A DNA stretch of 64,000 nucleotides, from NCBI GenBank assembly GCA_030549495.1, contig JAUIRK010001018.1, positions 285,358 through 349,357 of the forward strand. Direction: 5' to 3'. Shown here piece by piece: positions 23,191 through 35,804 of the stretch (position 1 is its first letter; each line of letters begins with the position of its first letter). The notes below the pieces were generated by a model. That model was given only the letters and a program-made list of their open reading frames with translations. It was not told where the DNA came from and searched no databases. Both the position numbers and the translations under genes were made by a program. Source of the stretch: Nectonema munidae. Lineage: Eukaryota; Nematomorpha; Nectonematoida; Nectonematidae.

Positions 23191-23249
23191 CAAAATTTAA
23201 TATCAAATCAAATTGCTGACCTTTTAATTACTTTATTCTCTTTTTTAAA

Positions 23250-25380
23250 CTGTCTGCCTAAATATTATATCCCTCTTGTTGAAGATGATGATGATGACTT
23301 TAAGGATAAGTTTATTAATGCGTTCACCGATGTTGTTTTGAATCGGATTCGGATTTTAGGAAAGGGGGTGTTGCAAATCAAAGAGGAATTGAAGCGAGAA
23401 GGAATGACAAAGGCAAAAAATTAAAGATGAGTTGGATAAAAGGGTTTGTGAAGCTTCTAACAAAATGAGTGATTAAGCTGAAAAACAAATCTCAATACCA
23501 AATAAGATACTTTGTCATCATGTGATGTTTTAAATCTTAGAAAAGGAATTTATCTGCAGGCTACTCAAAGGATATTGACAGTACTCATTATGTATGTAAA
23601 GATAACCAATAAGCATATGATGGTAAGATTTTGTAGACACGATACAAAAGTAAACGATTCTTAAAGGTTCAAAAATTTAAATCAATGAGGACCTAACATA
23701 ACTATTTTATGTGCGCGTAAAAAATCAAAATTATTCAGCTATGTAAATAGTTACGATGGCAGAATATACTGTTTCAACAACGATAAAATAAAATAACATA
23801 CCTTGTATTAGCGAAATCGACAAATTCAAATAATATTTTTTTCATCTCACTTTTCTAGGATTTTTTTTTCAAAATAAATAGACAATTTTTTTATTTCAGC
23901 CATCTTTTTTTTTTATAATATTTATTTTGTTCATGATCTTCTATATCATGATTTCAGCAATCAACGTAATAATAAATTCTGCCTATTCTGTATCATTGTT
24001 AGAAGTCTTAGGAAAAATTTCAGCGATTCACTAAATTTTGTTAATGATATTGGCCCTTCTGACACCATTGACATTTTGGGTGACTGAGATTTGGAATACC
24101 ATTTTTAACTGTGACTTGGATGGGCTTAACTTCAAGAATCAAGGGGGCAGCGTTGGTATTTATATTAATAAAAAGTTTAGTTTTCAAATTAATGACAAAT
24201 TTAATGTAAATTTTCTAAATTTTGAATATATATGCTGATTGAAATTTTTCATCCTATAAAAATTGGTATATCAAGAAATAACTCTCACCTTACAGAGACG
24301 TTACTTTAATATTAACTTTGGTATTGATAATATTGGTGGTAGAAATAGTTTTATCAACAAAATACACGAAATGGGCCTTGTACCAACCATTAAGCTATGT
24401 CCTGTTACAACTCTGCTACAATTAATCGATAACATTATAGCCCCAATATCTCATTTACAAGGGTTTTCCGGTATAGTAAAATTCGATATATCTGATCATT
24501 TTCCATGTTTTCTCTGTCTCACAAATTTTTTTGATCTCATTTAAAATCTATTCCTAATGATAAAAGAAACTTCAGGAGTCTATAGTCAAATTCATTTTTC
24601 TACATTCTACCAAATTTTATTCAAAGAAAGTTGGGATCTTGGCTCTCTTTACTATTTAGACGTTAACAACTTTTGTTCACTTTTAATGCAAAAAATTGAA
24701 AAACTTACTTAGCATCTGTAAACATTTTTATAAGCTTTCTTTACTTATTAAATTTAACAAAAAGAAGATGTTTAAAAAATGCCTTTTAGCTAAAAATGAA
24801 TATAATAGAAGAGAATATAAAAATATGAGAAACATATATAATATAATGATAAGATTTCAAAAAACGTATACTATAGTATCTTCTTTCAAAAAAACCAAAA
24901 TAGCATTAAAAAGACTTGGAACGTTATAAATGAAATTTCAGCTAAGCCCAAAAAGAATAACACTGTTTATATTCACGCGGATGAATTTTCTAATGACTTT
25001 TTTAGTTCTTACAGTTATAATGATGACGTTTTTTCATACGATGAATATATATCAGGCAACAAAATAGGTAAAATTGCCGTTCCCTTTATTTTGAATAATC
25101 TACTTCACCTATTCAATAAAATTTACAATGATGAAACAGAAATTAACAAACATAATCGCTGTGTATAAATCGGTAACAAAGCTGAACCTAGTAATTATCC
25201 TCCCATATCAATTCAACCTCTTTACGACAAATTCTTAGAAAAAAATTATATTCACTAGGATGAAGATTTTTATTTCTAAATATAATTTATTGAATAGTAA
25301 TCAATTCGGTTTTATATCAAATACATCCACACAAGATGATATTGACGCTGTTCTTAGCGATATGAAGGCAGCGTAAGAAC
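23250..25380 (+). pseudogene. Decayed LINE (ORF1 piece, endonuclease, start of RT)
   Basis: Pieces in order: an acidic/basic stretch (FKDKFINAFTDVVLNRI near 23310); a possible ORF1 tail (about 23570-23800); an endonuclease-like region (24000-24540) with NFVNDIGPSDTIDILG, GGSVGIYINKKFSF and FDISDHFPC, where SDH is the endonuclease box; then RT motifs SNYPPISIQPLYDKFLEK and LLNSNQFGFISNTSTQDDI (25170-25370). Many stops and frame changes. It is cut at 25380, where the homopolymer block starts. Lineage is unclear, perhaps CR1/Jockey-like. Confidence 0.65.
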
Positions 25381-26530
25381 GCAAGTGCCCCCCTTTTTTT
25401 TATTTAAAAAAAACCTTTCTTTTGTTTTTTAATAAATCCCTTTTTTTTTAATTAAAGAAGATTGGTGTTTATTTTAAGGGGTTTTTTTTTATTTTAAATT
25501 TTTTTCCCGCTTGGTTTTTTGTCGGCCTTTTTTTTCTCCACCTCTTTGTTAAATATATATTTAAATCTTTTCTTGTTTGTTGTTGTTTTTTTTTTCTTTC
25601 ACTTACAAATTTTTTTATTTAAAGAAAGATTTCATAAAATTGTTTTTTTTTTTTAAAAAAGTTAAATCCAGAAGACCCCACCACCCCTTCCTTCATTATA
25701 AAAAAAAAAAAAACATTATATATTATTTGTTTTGGGTGGTTTGTAGCATAAAAAATTATTCATCCCTCTCTTAATATTTTAGGAGAAGTTGTGTTTTATT
25801 ATTTTTGTGGTGTTCTCTCCCCTATTCACATCCACTAAAAGATTATTGATGATGAATTCATGTTTTTTTTTTTATTTATTATAATAAATTCCAACCCACA
25901 ATTAAACTCCTCCCTTCCCCCCCTCCCCTTATTTTAAAATAAATTAATTTAATTTAATTTTGTTTTCGCATAACAAACCACAATATATATAAATAAAATA
26001 TACCCCTAAGATATTAGTTCTAAATTTAATGTAAAAACACAAACCAAAAAAAAAAAAAAAAAGAGGTTGTGTTCTTCTCGCGCCCCACACTACCACTCCC
26101 CTCTCCTCTTTTTTTACATAAAAATCAATTCCCCCCCCTTCCTTTAAATTATATTATTTATATACTAATTTCCTACCCCCAACTACGCACAGCACCTCAC
26201 CCTCATTTAACTATCTTTTTTTAATCCAAATAAAAAACACCACCACTCCCCCTCCCTCTCTCCCCCTTTTCTCCCTCTTTTTTTTATTTTTTAAATTTTC
26301 CTCCACGCCGCCCCCCCACCCCAGATATCCCGAGACAAAGAAATGAAGAAGTAAGGAAAGACGCCACAAGATGCCACCCCTGGCTTGCCTGAGGGGGTGG
26401 AGAAGGGGTCTAGGCGAGGCCAATAATTAAGCTATAAAAAAACTCCCCACCACCCCCCCTCCTTCTATTCCTCCTATTTCTCCTCCCCCTCCCCCTCCCC
26501 CCACATTTTAAAAAAAAAAAAAAATAAATG
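25381..26530. other. Homopolymer-rich block, probable assembly or read artefact
   Basis: Dense runs of T, then A, then C (for example cccccctttttttt, tttttttttaatt, ctctccccctttt) occur with no family signal, no repeat unit and no coding. The block begins abruptly inside a LINE remnant and ends abruptly where retroelement sequence begins. It does not resemble ordinary microsatellite DNA. Confidence 0.6.
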
Positions 26531-26539
26531 GTAATTTTT

Positions 26540-28910
26540 GCCTCGCATAACAGGTACTCTCCTTCTGTCTTAGCGAGCAAAAGGATTGATGCCTTTCTCA
26601 CTGCCGTACCTCCGCAATCACGAAACGCTAAAGATAACTTGATTGCTGCCTTGTTCAATCTGATTAACAGGAATCTATGTAAGTTTGATTCAGCTGACTT
26701 GGTCAAGTTCAATAGTTTAGTCGAAACAGCCTGCTTAGCTACCCAATGCTCCTGGGAGCAGGCTGCCCGACAGATGAATGTCTCATACCTGTCCCTGACA
26801 CCCATTTGTGGGTTTGGTTTTGGAACCCAACCAATCCCCAAAAAAAAAAAAGGGGCGGGGCGGGCGCCCCCGCGGCGCGGCAAGAAAGAGTAAAGCTTTC
26901 TTGCTTTCCCTGCCTAGGCCCTCAGCTCCTAGGCAGAAGGGAGGCATACTGCCCTCTGCCTCCAGTACATCACTGGATGTATCTCGCTTCACAACCACAG
27001 ACTCTACGTCTGGGGGAATCAGCGGCAGTCACACATTGCCACTGCGGATGCATTCTCGGCAATCCTTGAGGACGTTTTTCCATTAGGCATCCCTGAAGTG
27101 AAAGCCTTACCTTCATCCCACTCAGTAATCAAAGAGCAAGTCTTAACCCAACAAGATTTCATAACACATATAAAAGATCATCCCAACCTCCCTCTTTTGG
27201 GAGAGAAATTCCTACTCACTCTACAATACTGGGAAAAGAAATCTTCTTATTCGCCCACAGTTTGGCGCAACATCTTTACTCAAGTCCTTTCAGAGGAACC
27301 TGAACAACCAGAAGACCTACCCGTCGACGAACCCTTTGATGAAACGGATATCTTAGAGGATCAAGAATGTGATGTTTCCCCGATCTCATTCCATCCTACC
27401 CATGACAACGATCACAAACATAATGTAATTCATGAAATAGAATTGAAGAATGCAAAATTCAATGGAGCGGCTACCCTATTTAAGGCGCCGCATGACATAA
27501 AGAACACGAAAGCATGGCTCATTCTGAAGTATGGCTACAAACTCGTCATAATCAACAGTGAAAAATTTGGACGGTTCTCAAGATTTATACAGCCAGTGTA
27601 CAAAGTAAAAGCCTTCATCGATAAAAAAAAGTCTTACCTCCCTTATTACAATTAAATGTAATCTCTCGTGTAAAGAAAGCCCAGGTGATTTCCCCAGTTT
27701 TTATTATTCCAAAAAAGAATAATTTCGTCAGGTTCATTCAAAATTTGGGATTCACGACAAAGTTATTTAAAGCTGAGGAGATCACCCTGGAAGCTCCCTT
27801 CACCTTACTATACATTCCAGAGAAGTACAATTACGCTTGCAACTTCGACCTACAAAACGCCTTCTACGGCATCAGATTCACAAATCCTGGCGCAGAATTT
27901 TCGGTTTTCAAGTATTCAAAAAACGTTATACGTTTAACCGATTGCCTATGGGAGTCAATTGTGCGCTAGGAGTTCTGCAATTCATTCTCAAAAAGCTACT
28001 CGCTACCTTCTCAAACAGGTTTCAAGAAATGGACTTCCAAATTAAAACGTACATTGACGACATCTTACTACTCGGTACAAATTTTGAGGACACCTTTTTT
28101 CTGTCACGAAGCCTAATGGCCTTCTTAAGGATGAATGCAACGTGCTAATAAATGAAGATAAGTCAACACTCTTTCCTCAAAAATCAATCAAATACCTCGG
28201 AGTCATCCTTGATCTTGAAGAAAAATCCCTAAACCTAACGGACAAAACCATGGAAAAATGTTACCAAGCACTATACATATTAGCAAGCTTCGCATCAACT
28301 CCTGATCCTTCGCGAAAGATTCTCGAATCAAGCCTAGGGTAACTTAACTACTACTTAGCCACTATCCACAGCTTAACGAGGAAAGTAAGACCTTTATTCA
28401 ACATACTCCAAAATAAAGCCATTCCCTTCACTTCGCTCATCAAGCTTTGGAACGACGTGGCGCGGAAAAGAGAATTCATTCAAATCCCGGATAGACGCCA
28501 CCCCGCTAGCAATCGGAATATCAACTCAAAGCTGCAATTTCTGCATCCCATTCATCAAGCAACTGCACATTGACCTGGCTGAACTACTAGCCATTACGAT
28601 TGCAACCACGTATGCAGACTCATCTACAACAATCTTCTCGGACAACACCGCTGCCATTGCAGCCTGGAAAAAAGAAGGCTCTGCAACAAACAGACTACAC
28701 CAACTGCTAGAGGCCTTAGAAGAAAAGAATTCCATCAAGTACCTCCTTAGATGCAAGAAACTTTTCTATGTACCTACGGAGGAAAATCCAGAGGACAAGC
28801 CGTCCAGATGCTCGGAAAGAATACCATTGCCAACATAAGGCTGCGCACAGCATCAGAAATTCATTATTCTCTATTTAGCAAATTAAAGTACACCTCCCAC
28901 CCACCCTCCC
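26540..28910 (+). mobile_element. Retroelement fossil (reverse transcriptase plus RNase H), DIRS-like or LTR kin
   Basis: Parts in order: a possible structural-protein region (26560-26830), a pre-RT region (27098-27655), a reverse transcriptase with a YIDD box (about 27685-28340), and an RNase H-like region with a SDN-A-A motif and a conserved Pro-Ser-Arg at its end (about 28570-28800). The RNase H resembles that of DIRS-type elements, but I saw no tyrosine recombinase, integrase or terminal repeats, so family is uncertain. It is broken, with roughly five or more breaks. A short G/C-rich run near 26840-26880 looks like sequence error. Confidence 0.6.
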
Positions 28911-30220
28911 TAGATGGAAAGATTAGTATGGATATCATTGTGTTTTCTTTAATTTTATGCATTTTATGGATTTTCGAATTGTGTGTGTTTTCTTGTTATA
29001 AATTTAAAATTTTGTTTTTTATTTTTTTAATAAATAAATAAATAAATAAAAGAGATCTTAAAAAAAATTTTTTGCCTCTTTTATTGCTTACCAACAACTT
29101 GAGAAATAATGATAATATGTTTGTGAAACACTGCCAAATGCTGATATACTAAATAGCTTTCTCTCTAAAGCCATTTTAATATTTGGAATTGTTTACTTTT
29201 GCATATAAGATATTTACAAAATATAAAATTCTTCAAAAAAAACTTAAAACACACTTATGTGAATTAGATTAGCTGATAAATTTCCGTTTCATATATATTA
29301 CATGTTTTAATGATGTAATATTAATATTTTTTGTATATGAACATTTATGCATGTGTTCTTGAATGATTTATCGTTCTTATTCATCAGTTCCTATTATTTG
29401 TTGGAACTTTTGCTTTTCATTTTTTGTTTAGATCCAATCCAGCCATGCATGGTTCATTTGATCTCAGTCCTACTCTTAAACTTTATTTAAATTCTGCGAT
29501 TCTCCCTATTGTAATTTCAAGGTGCTCTATCTTTGTTTGTTCATCAATATTTTTAATTTTTGTAATTTTTTTACAATTTATTCATCACTGCGATCATCAC
29601 TTAGCTTTGTAAAAAGTATATACTTAAATTATTATTGTCCTCATTTATTTAATTTAACAAATTTATAAGCTTATAATGTTTACAGATTTAAACATATTGT
29701 TTTGTTCTTGTTCAAAATAATCGATACTTCAAAATAGACAAACACTTATTTTAGAGGATACTAACTACACCATCTCATCCTCATTTGAACATGAGTAACA
29801 TCAAGCTCATATTTTAACCACCAAAGACTACACCAGTATTGAAGCCTTTGGATCAGAATTATGTTTTGAACAAGTTGGATGATGATAGTACCCTAAATCG
29901 TTCAGTTGTGTTAGGCAAAATGAGTCAACTCGATGCAATATTTTTAGCTAGATAAAGAATAAAAACAAAATTAACACTGATGAGTATTTACGAAAGGTAA
30001 CTTTGTTCTCAAAATGAAATTGGTTTCAACTTTCTTCCATATAAAAGCCCAAGACTCGATCCAAATCCGATATATCAGTTAAGAAATGGGTACTTTTTCT
30101 TCGTAAGTTTTGGGCTGAAGATGATAAGCTGAGAGAGGAACAAAAAAGTTTTCGAGGGAGGCGATGAGATGAATTAAATGCGTTCCACTGGAAAACTAAA
30201 ATGTAAAAATATTAAATTCA
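28911..30220. other. No gene seen
   Basis: AT-rich. A (TAAA)n run at 29030-29050 may be a retroelement tail. The rest shows no exon; parvin's missing 3' exons were looked for here and not found. Confidence 0.35.
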
Positions 30221-30330
30221 TTCGTTGAAGAATATTATTGACTTTTTTTCTTTTTTTTTTATATTAAAAATAATATATAATTTATAATATTAAATTCATT
30301 GGTTGAAGAATATTATTGACTTTGAAATTC
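30204..30330. repeat. Short tandem duplication
   Basis: aatattaaattcatt-gttgaagaatattattgac occurs at about 30209 and again at about 30287, separated by a T run and AT-rich filler. Confidence 0.6.
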
Positions 30331-30925
30331 AACGATATTAGATAGCACACAAGTAATGCAATTGTGACTTCCCAACGGTAGCGTTGCCCTAATGCAGGAT
30401 TGGAAAAAAATCTACTATTCTCAAGAATAACGCGGATTTTAAATTTTCAGGGCAAAACAAAAGTTTACCAAAACTTTGTAAAATATTTCATTTCACAAGG
30501 AAATCATCAACGGTTTATTAGATCTAATCTTTAGAATACACACTTGTTATAAAAAATAGTTGCTTAATTAAAAAAAAATTTTTTTTAATTTATATTCAAA
30601 AAATGAGGGGTCTTCACAAAATTTGTATATTTTTAAGTGGAAAAGCCATACCTTGTGATTCGCCAGATGTGAGCAAATATAGGAAGTGTTTGCTCCAGAT
30701 TTGTAATGAATGACAAACGGAATAGATAGCAAACTGAATTCTCACTTGTTAAATCATTTAGAAATTAAAGGATTTTAATTGGTTCTTTTTTGATATGAAG
30801 AAAAACATTGTGCTGACATTTTTTAAACTTCTTTCTTAAATTTAAGAGATTTCTCAAATCCCATGCATTACCTTTTTATGCGAAGGTGAATTTTTTAAAA
30901 GAAATAAAAAGATCATTTTTATGTT
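30331..30925. other. No feature seen
   Basis: AT-rich non-coding sequence. Confidence 0.3.
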
Positions 30926-31007
30926 TTAACCTTTTGGGGACACAAGTATGACACCGGTGTAGCATGAAATGAATTAGTCTTAAAATTTCTGGTCTTCAAA
31001 GGGTTAA
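30926..31007. mobile_element. 82-bp TTAA-flanked mini-MITE (piggyBac-like)
   Basis: TTAACCTTTTGGGGAC at the left and a reverse-complement end TTAACCCTTTGAAGAC at the right are loose inverted ends beginning in TTAA on both sides, as in piggyBac-type elements. Confidence 0.5.
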
Positions 31008-31488
31008 TCAAATTTTTTTGAAAACGGAAAAAATTACGGCTTTTTATTGGAATCGTCTGAGTTGGGTGAATTGCCTACCCTCGCTATACTTGCTGAATGA
31101 TTTAGTGGGGAAATGTAATGTTATTATAAAATTTAAAATGAATATCAAAGTGTTAGTAAATCAAACTCCTCGATAATCTCTCTCTCTCTCTCTAATCTGC
31201 AAAGTAGTTCGTTTAACTCTTTCATGCCGATAGGTCAGTAATGCATAGTTCCTTCAAGTGCCGAAAAGTCCATTTAATTTGATTATCTGATATGCCGAAG
31301 CAAAAATATTTCGTTTTATTTAATGAAAGTGATATATCAAAGTTTACACACTACTAATAAACGAAATTTGGGTACAATAAAAAAAAATGTTTTTTCGTTT
31401 TTAAAAAAAATGCCGTACCATATATGGGACGTTCGTACACCCCAAAAAATTCTGTAAAAGCAAAACACAATTTTATTAAAACATTTTT

Positions 31489-33250
31489 TTAAATTTTAGT
31501 ATGGTAAGCGATAAAGCATTTCACATGAACTCCAACATTGCATTTGATGCATTTTGTGGGAGTTTTAGAATGACAATGTCGACATTTCAATCTTTTATTG
31601 TCTTCAATCGGAGTGACCAAGTGTCCAGTCTTGTCGAATCTTGTGATGTCTGCAGGATTGGGACTTGCGAGAGCCTTGGATGATTGAGGATAAACTCCAT
31701 AGGTTTTTAATAAACTTTGGGCCACCATTCTGCGGTAAAAAAGTTGATCTTTTTTTTCAGGGTTCGGGGTCAACCTGTACACAAGCCAAGCTTGTATGAT
31801 CAATGTATCAAAAAGATGCATTACAATAGGCATATACCATTTTTTTCCTCTTAAACAACTTTTATAAATCATGAGATTTTGGTCCATTCTGTCTACATGC
31901 CCCATCTCTCGATTATAAACATTTAAAAGCTTTGGCTGATTTATTTTTATCCTACTTTTTAATGTACGCGAGTATCGTGAAATTTTATTTAGTGGCTCTA
32001 CCCCATACTTGTTAGATCCACAAATCACAACCCGATTATCAAACCACTCACAAACGTTAAAAGAACAGGAATTGTATGCCGTAAAACTCCCTCTGGGATC
32101 TTTTTTAAAATCTTTTTCACTTTTTTTAGGAAAATTGAGCAGCCTGTTCTTTTTTATGGTAGCCGTCATGGTCTGTTTTTTTTTCTTTAATCATTTGAAA
32201 CAAGTTCAAGGTTGAAAAATAATTATCCATGACATAATGGTATGAGTTGATGATCTTGTTGTTGTTTTTCTCAACAAAGTTGAGTACTACAGATTCCCCT
32301 AAAGTTAACCCTGTACTTCTTTTTTCCGATTTACCTTGATAAAGATCAAAGTTCACTAAATACCCAGATTGAATGCAATCTGACCATTGCTTATACCCAA
32401 ACCTTTGAGGCTTTCCTTTGATGAACTGTTTCAGATGTTGACGACCATAATACGGTATCATCGTTTCATCTATAGCATGAAACTCTGCTACAGGAGCATT
32501 TGAAGAAAAAATTTGGTTTAGTTTGTCAACAAGAGGCCGTATTTTGGTGAACTTATCACTTGAGTCAAGTTGATTGTTGTCTGAAAAATGTAAGTACTTT
32601 TTTATTTCATCAAACCTATCTCTCCTCATTGCCGACGATACAATTTTCACATCACAATCCTCACTTTTGTTCCAATACATGCGATATTTAGGTAATTTAT
32701 GGTAGCCCATTAGAGTGAAAATACCAAAAAAAACTTTAAATTCATCATTACTCAAGTTCAAATTAAAGTTGTTTTGCGAAGCATAATTGTTTGTAAATGA
32801 AACAATCATGTTAATGAGAGTTTCAGTCAAAAATAGATTAAAAACATCCATCAAATTCAAGTTAGCGTTATCATAGTAACTTGGGTGAAGAGCTTCTTTG
32901 AATTCATTTCCATGAAAATTAACACAACCACTGTTCCAATGAAAAGACTTTTTTCTTTTAACTGGTCCGATTTGATTACTAGTTTGTCTATCATCATCAT
33001 TAATATCATCATCATCATCATCATCATCGTGAATCACACATCTTGAAACCAAAGTTCCTTCAGCCAGCAATTGATTTCCAGTCAAATTGTCTATATCGCC
33101 GATGTCTTCGTCTCCTGAATCTTCATCTGTAACCACATCGGTACAATTTATGGGCGGTTGAATAAAAATTTGGGAGTCAGTTATCTTTTCTGTATCAATA
33201 AACTCCAACAAATTATTTAAAGTATCATTCTTAAAAATGTGAGAATGCAC
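31489..33250 (-). pseudogene. piggyBac transposase, one frame break
   Basis: Two overlapping minus-strand frames, 32126-33250 (374 codons) and 31489-32169 (226 codons), together cover a full-length transposase of the usual 570-600 residues. An Asp-rich N-terminus precedes the DDE_Tnp_1_7 core. AIDETMIPYYGR gives the first catalytic Asp, VMDNYFSTLNLF the second, and NREMGHVDRMDQNL the third. The C-terminus is a Cys-rich zinc finger (CRHCHSKTPTKCIKC and VHVKCF). One frameshift around 32130-32165 separates the frames; no other stop is seen. It is a recent element that may be inactivated by that single change or by a sequencing error. Confidence 0.9.
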
Positions 33251-33526
33251 AATATATTTTGAAATAAAAGTTTGCTTTCACAAAACAATTATTCAATGAT
33301 AAAAAAAAGTAAAATTAAACATCTCATACTTCATACTAAGATTTATTTATCAAAAATATGCAGAATGTAGTAAATAAGTTTTCCTCCAGCATTCTTCTCA
33401 GGGTCTCTTTGATATATAAAGCTCAGAATAAAAGTCAAAAGACTATAGAACGCAATAGCGTCCACATTAGAAACTCTTGGTAATTCAATATCCACATCCC
33501 AATTCGAGAATGTGAAATAAATAAAA

Positions 33527-33648
33527 CCCGAATTCTCCAACATTAAAACTCAATTTTTTATTCAAAATAATAAAAAATTCAAAGTATCCCGAATTTTCCA
33601 ACATTAAAACTCAATTTTTTATTCAAAATAATAAAAAATTCAAAGTAT
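33527..33648. repeat. 61-bp tandem duplication inside the piggyBac
   Basis: cccgaattctccaacatt at 33527 recurs as cccgaattttccaacatt at 33588, and the 61-bp units are nearly identical. Confidence 0.9.
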
Positions 33649-33857
33649 CAATGTAACATTTAGAGCTCAGCTAAAAAGTCCAAAGGGCCCGGCCTTTTTG
33701 TTTTCACAAATACTCTTTTGTTTATGATAATTTTTATATTTTGTACATTTAGCTTATCTATAACCTTTAAATTAATGATTTCTTGTGCATATATGTAACT
33801 ATAAATATTTTTTATATTGCCCGAAATATTAAAGTTCAGCAATTTACTACAAAAAAG

Positions 33858-34172
33858 CGTGCGTCTTTTCACCCAAAAACACATTCAAAAAACATCATAT
33901 GTAGCAACAGAAACTATTTAAATCAAATAATCAGTGAAATTCAACAAAAAATTACAATTAATCAATTGAGTTTAAAAGTAAAGGATATTAAAAGTTAGTA
34001 AAGCCTAAAGCAAGAGTTAGTACATTACATACTAAAATATTATGTTCATGATAAAATATATATAAAAAAGAAAAAAACAATTGAATAAAACTACAAATAA
34101 ACTACTTTAAACTACAAATAAAACTAGTTTTTAGGTGTTTTTTGAATGTGTTTTTGGGTGAAAAGAAGCGCC
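33858..34172. repeat. Inverted repeat inside the piggyBac 5' non-coding region
   Basis: tcttttcacccaaaaacac near 33866 is the reverse complement of gtgtttttgggtgaaaaga near 34150; the match spans about 30 bp with a loop of about 240 bp. It may be a nested foldback element or a regulatory structure. Confidence 0.6.
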
Positions 34173-34489
34173 TCAAAAAAAGGTTTTCTCTATTTGTTTG
34201 AAGCTTTTTCAAAGTTCAATAGTTAATGAACAAAAACTTACTATTGTTTAATTGTAAAAAAATTTTTTTTTTACTACATTTCATACAAATAATATGTTTT
34301 TGTGAGTGCTCACTGCTTATTGGATCTATTAGACCCATGTTTACCTGCAACGTAATGCTAAAAGTTTTTAGGTCGTTGCCGAAAAAAAAATAACTTTGAC
34401 AAAAATATTTTTTGAATGATTTAAATACAAGTAGAATGAGGAGGCATTTTAAAAGTTTCAAAACTATATATATCATTTATGACAAAAAA

Positions 34490-34536
34490 TCTAAATTTCT
34501 CGGGTCTGATAGACCCTTGCCTGATGAGGGTTAAAA
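34490..34536 (-). mobile_element. Isolated terminus of a second TTAA element
   Basis: On the minus strand TTAACCCTCATCAGGC is followed by a short palindrome gggtctatcagaccc. A similar palindrome, ggatctattagaccc, lies at about 34319. This resembles piggyBac-type ends nested in the larger piggyBac. The partner end was not found. Confidence 0.4.
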
Positions 34537-35735
34537 TGAATAATTTACTACAAGTTAAACCAGACTCTTCCTAATATTTACAAAAATATGTCAGGTATTA
34601 ATATTTAAGTCTTTGAATAGACGCTGTTATTCATAAGAAGGAGAAGGAAAAAGTTTATTTTTCATACTTTTTTAAATAATAGTTTAATAATTGGAAAATG
34701 CAATTATTCTGACCTATTAACTAAGTTGATAACTTTTTTATTAACTGGTTGGTACAATGAGAATCAGATTTTTAGTCCAAAGCAGAAGAATCATATCCAA
34801 ATTTATTATAAAAAGCAGATGAACTGAATTTTTCTGTCTATAACTTCATTTAGATTTTAAAAATGTTTATGTATTTCGTTATAAGAAAAATAATATCAAT
34901 TTTTGAAAATAAAATCTGAAAATTTTCCAAATTTGTTCCAAAATTCAACAATATTTTGTAAAAAAATATTCTCAAAAACAGAGGTTGTATAAAAAACTTT
35001 TTATTGTTTAAAATTTTGCATTAAATTTGGATAAAAAACACAAATTAACAAAATTGATTTTGAGCAAAAAAAATCAGTCCTAACGGGTCATATCTGGTAC
35101 CCAATATTCAAAGTTATTTGAAAAAAGCATGTTTCATGAAAAAAAAGTATTAGTTTGCTAACGATGTTATTGAAAGTACGTCGAATATATTACACATAAG
35201 TTTTACGTCATATATAAAGTAAATAATGAGAAAACTTACCATAATTAAAAGAAACACACACGTAAAAAGAAAATGACAGCAAGAACGATCTGGTAAGTTG
35301 TGATGTGACGTCAAAATCTTGAATTGCAGCCAGAATATTGATTATCCTATTCGTGACATGCATGCATCAACTCGATGTGAAATAATGAAGGTTAGTGGTA
35401 TTTGTTTACGTTTTTGTAAATAACTAAATTTGACCCGCTCGGCACTTACAGTAAAATTTTTGGGGTGACATATATGGCCCTTTCGGCATACAAAGAACTT
35501 TATTTACGACCCATATGTGGGACTTTCGGCACAAAAGAGTTAAAGAAGAATAATGTCGGAAAACGTTTATGAGTTTAGACATTTTACGCAGTACAAATCT
35601 CAACTACCTATTACTATTATTAATATTGCAATGATTTGATGCAACATCTTCATAACCGACTCTATTAACAAGTTTTGCAAAAGTAAGGTTGTTTAAAAAA
35701 TAGGCATACATTTTATATAGTGCAAGAAAAATTAC

Positions 35736-35804
35736 GTCTGTATCCAGGGAGTGAACTTTTGTGCCAACTTTTTCCAAATGCTTATTGACAAAGGCAAACA
35801 AAAA
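35736..35804 (-). CDS. parvin: Parvin exon F (start of CH2 domain)
   Basis: The minus-strand acceptor cttttttcatag opens in phase 0 and the donor GAC|gtaatt closes in phase 0. The peptide FLFAFVNKHLEKVG and HSLDTD match the first helix of parvin's second calponin-homology domain (vertebrate T-FVNKHLNKLNLEV-LET). The open frame continuing past the donor has no parvin similarity. The following exons (FADGVYL through the C-terminus, about 90 residues) should lie further left; the piggyBac at 31213-35543 occupies the intron and I did not find them in the window. Confidence 0.85.

Larger units (their letters stand above)
31213..35543 (-). mobile_element. piggyBac transposon, both ends present
   Basis: TTAA (31213-31216 and 35540-35543) flanks inverted ends of the form CTCTTTcaTGCCGA and CTCTTTtgTGCCGA. 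Further gtgccga/tcggcac words lie within 250 bp of each end, as subterminal repeats usual for piggyBac. The transposase is on the minus strand, with about 2.3 kb of non-coding sequence behind its start. That is long for the family and includes a 61-bp tandem duplication, an internal inverted repeat and what looks like the end of a second TTAA element. Confidence 0.85.

Noticed and set aside
26211-26883. Gly/Arg- and Pro-rich frames in and beside the homopolymer block
   Set aside because: Composition follows the C/T runs; one shadows the retroelement fossil. No support as genes.
31181-31200. CT microsatellite as a regulatory GAGA-type site
   Set aside because: A short CT run alone beside a transposon end is not evidence of regulation.
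31501-32215. Plus-strand frames at 31501-31683 and 32009-32215
   Set aside because: Antisense shadows of the piggyBac transposase on the minus strand.
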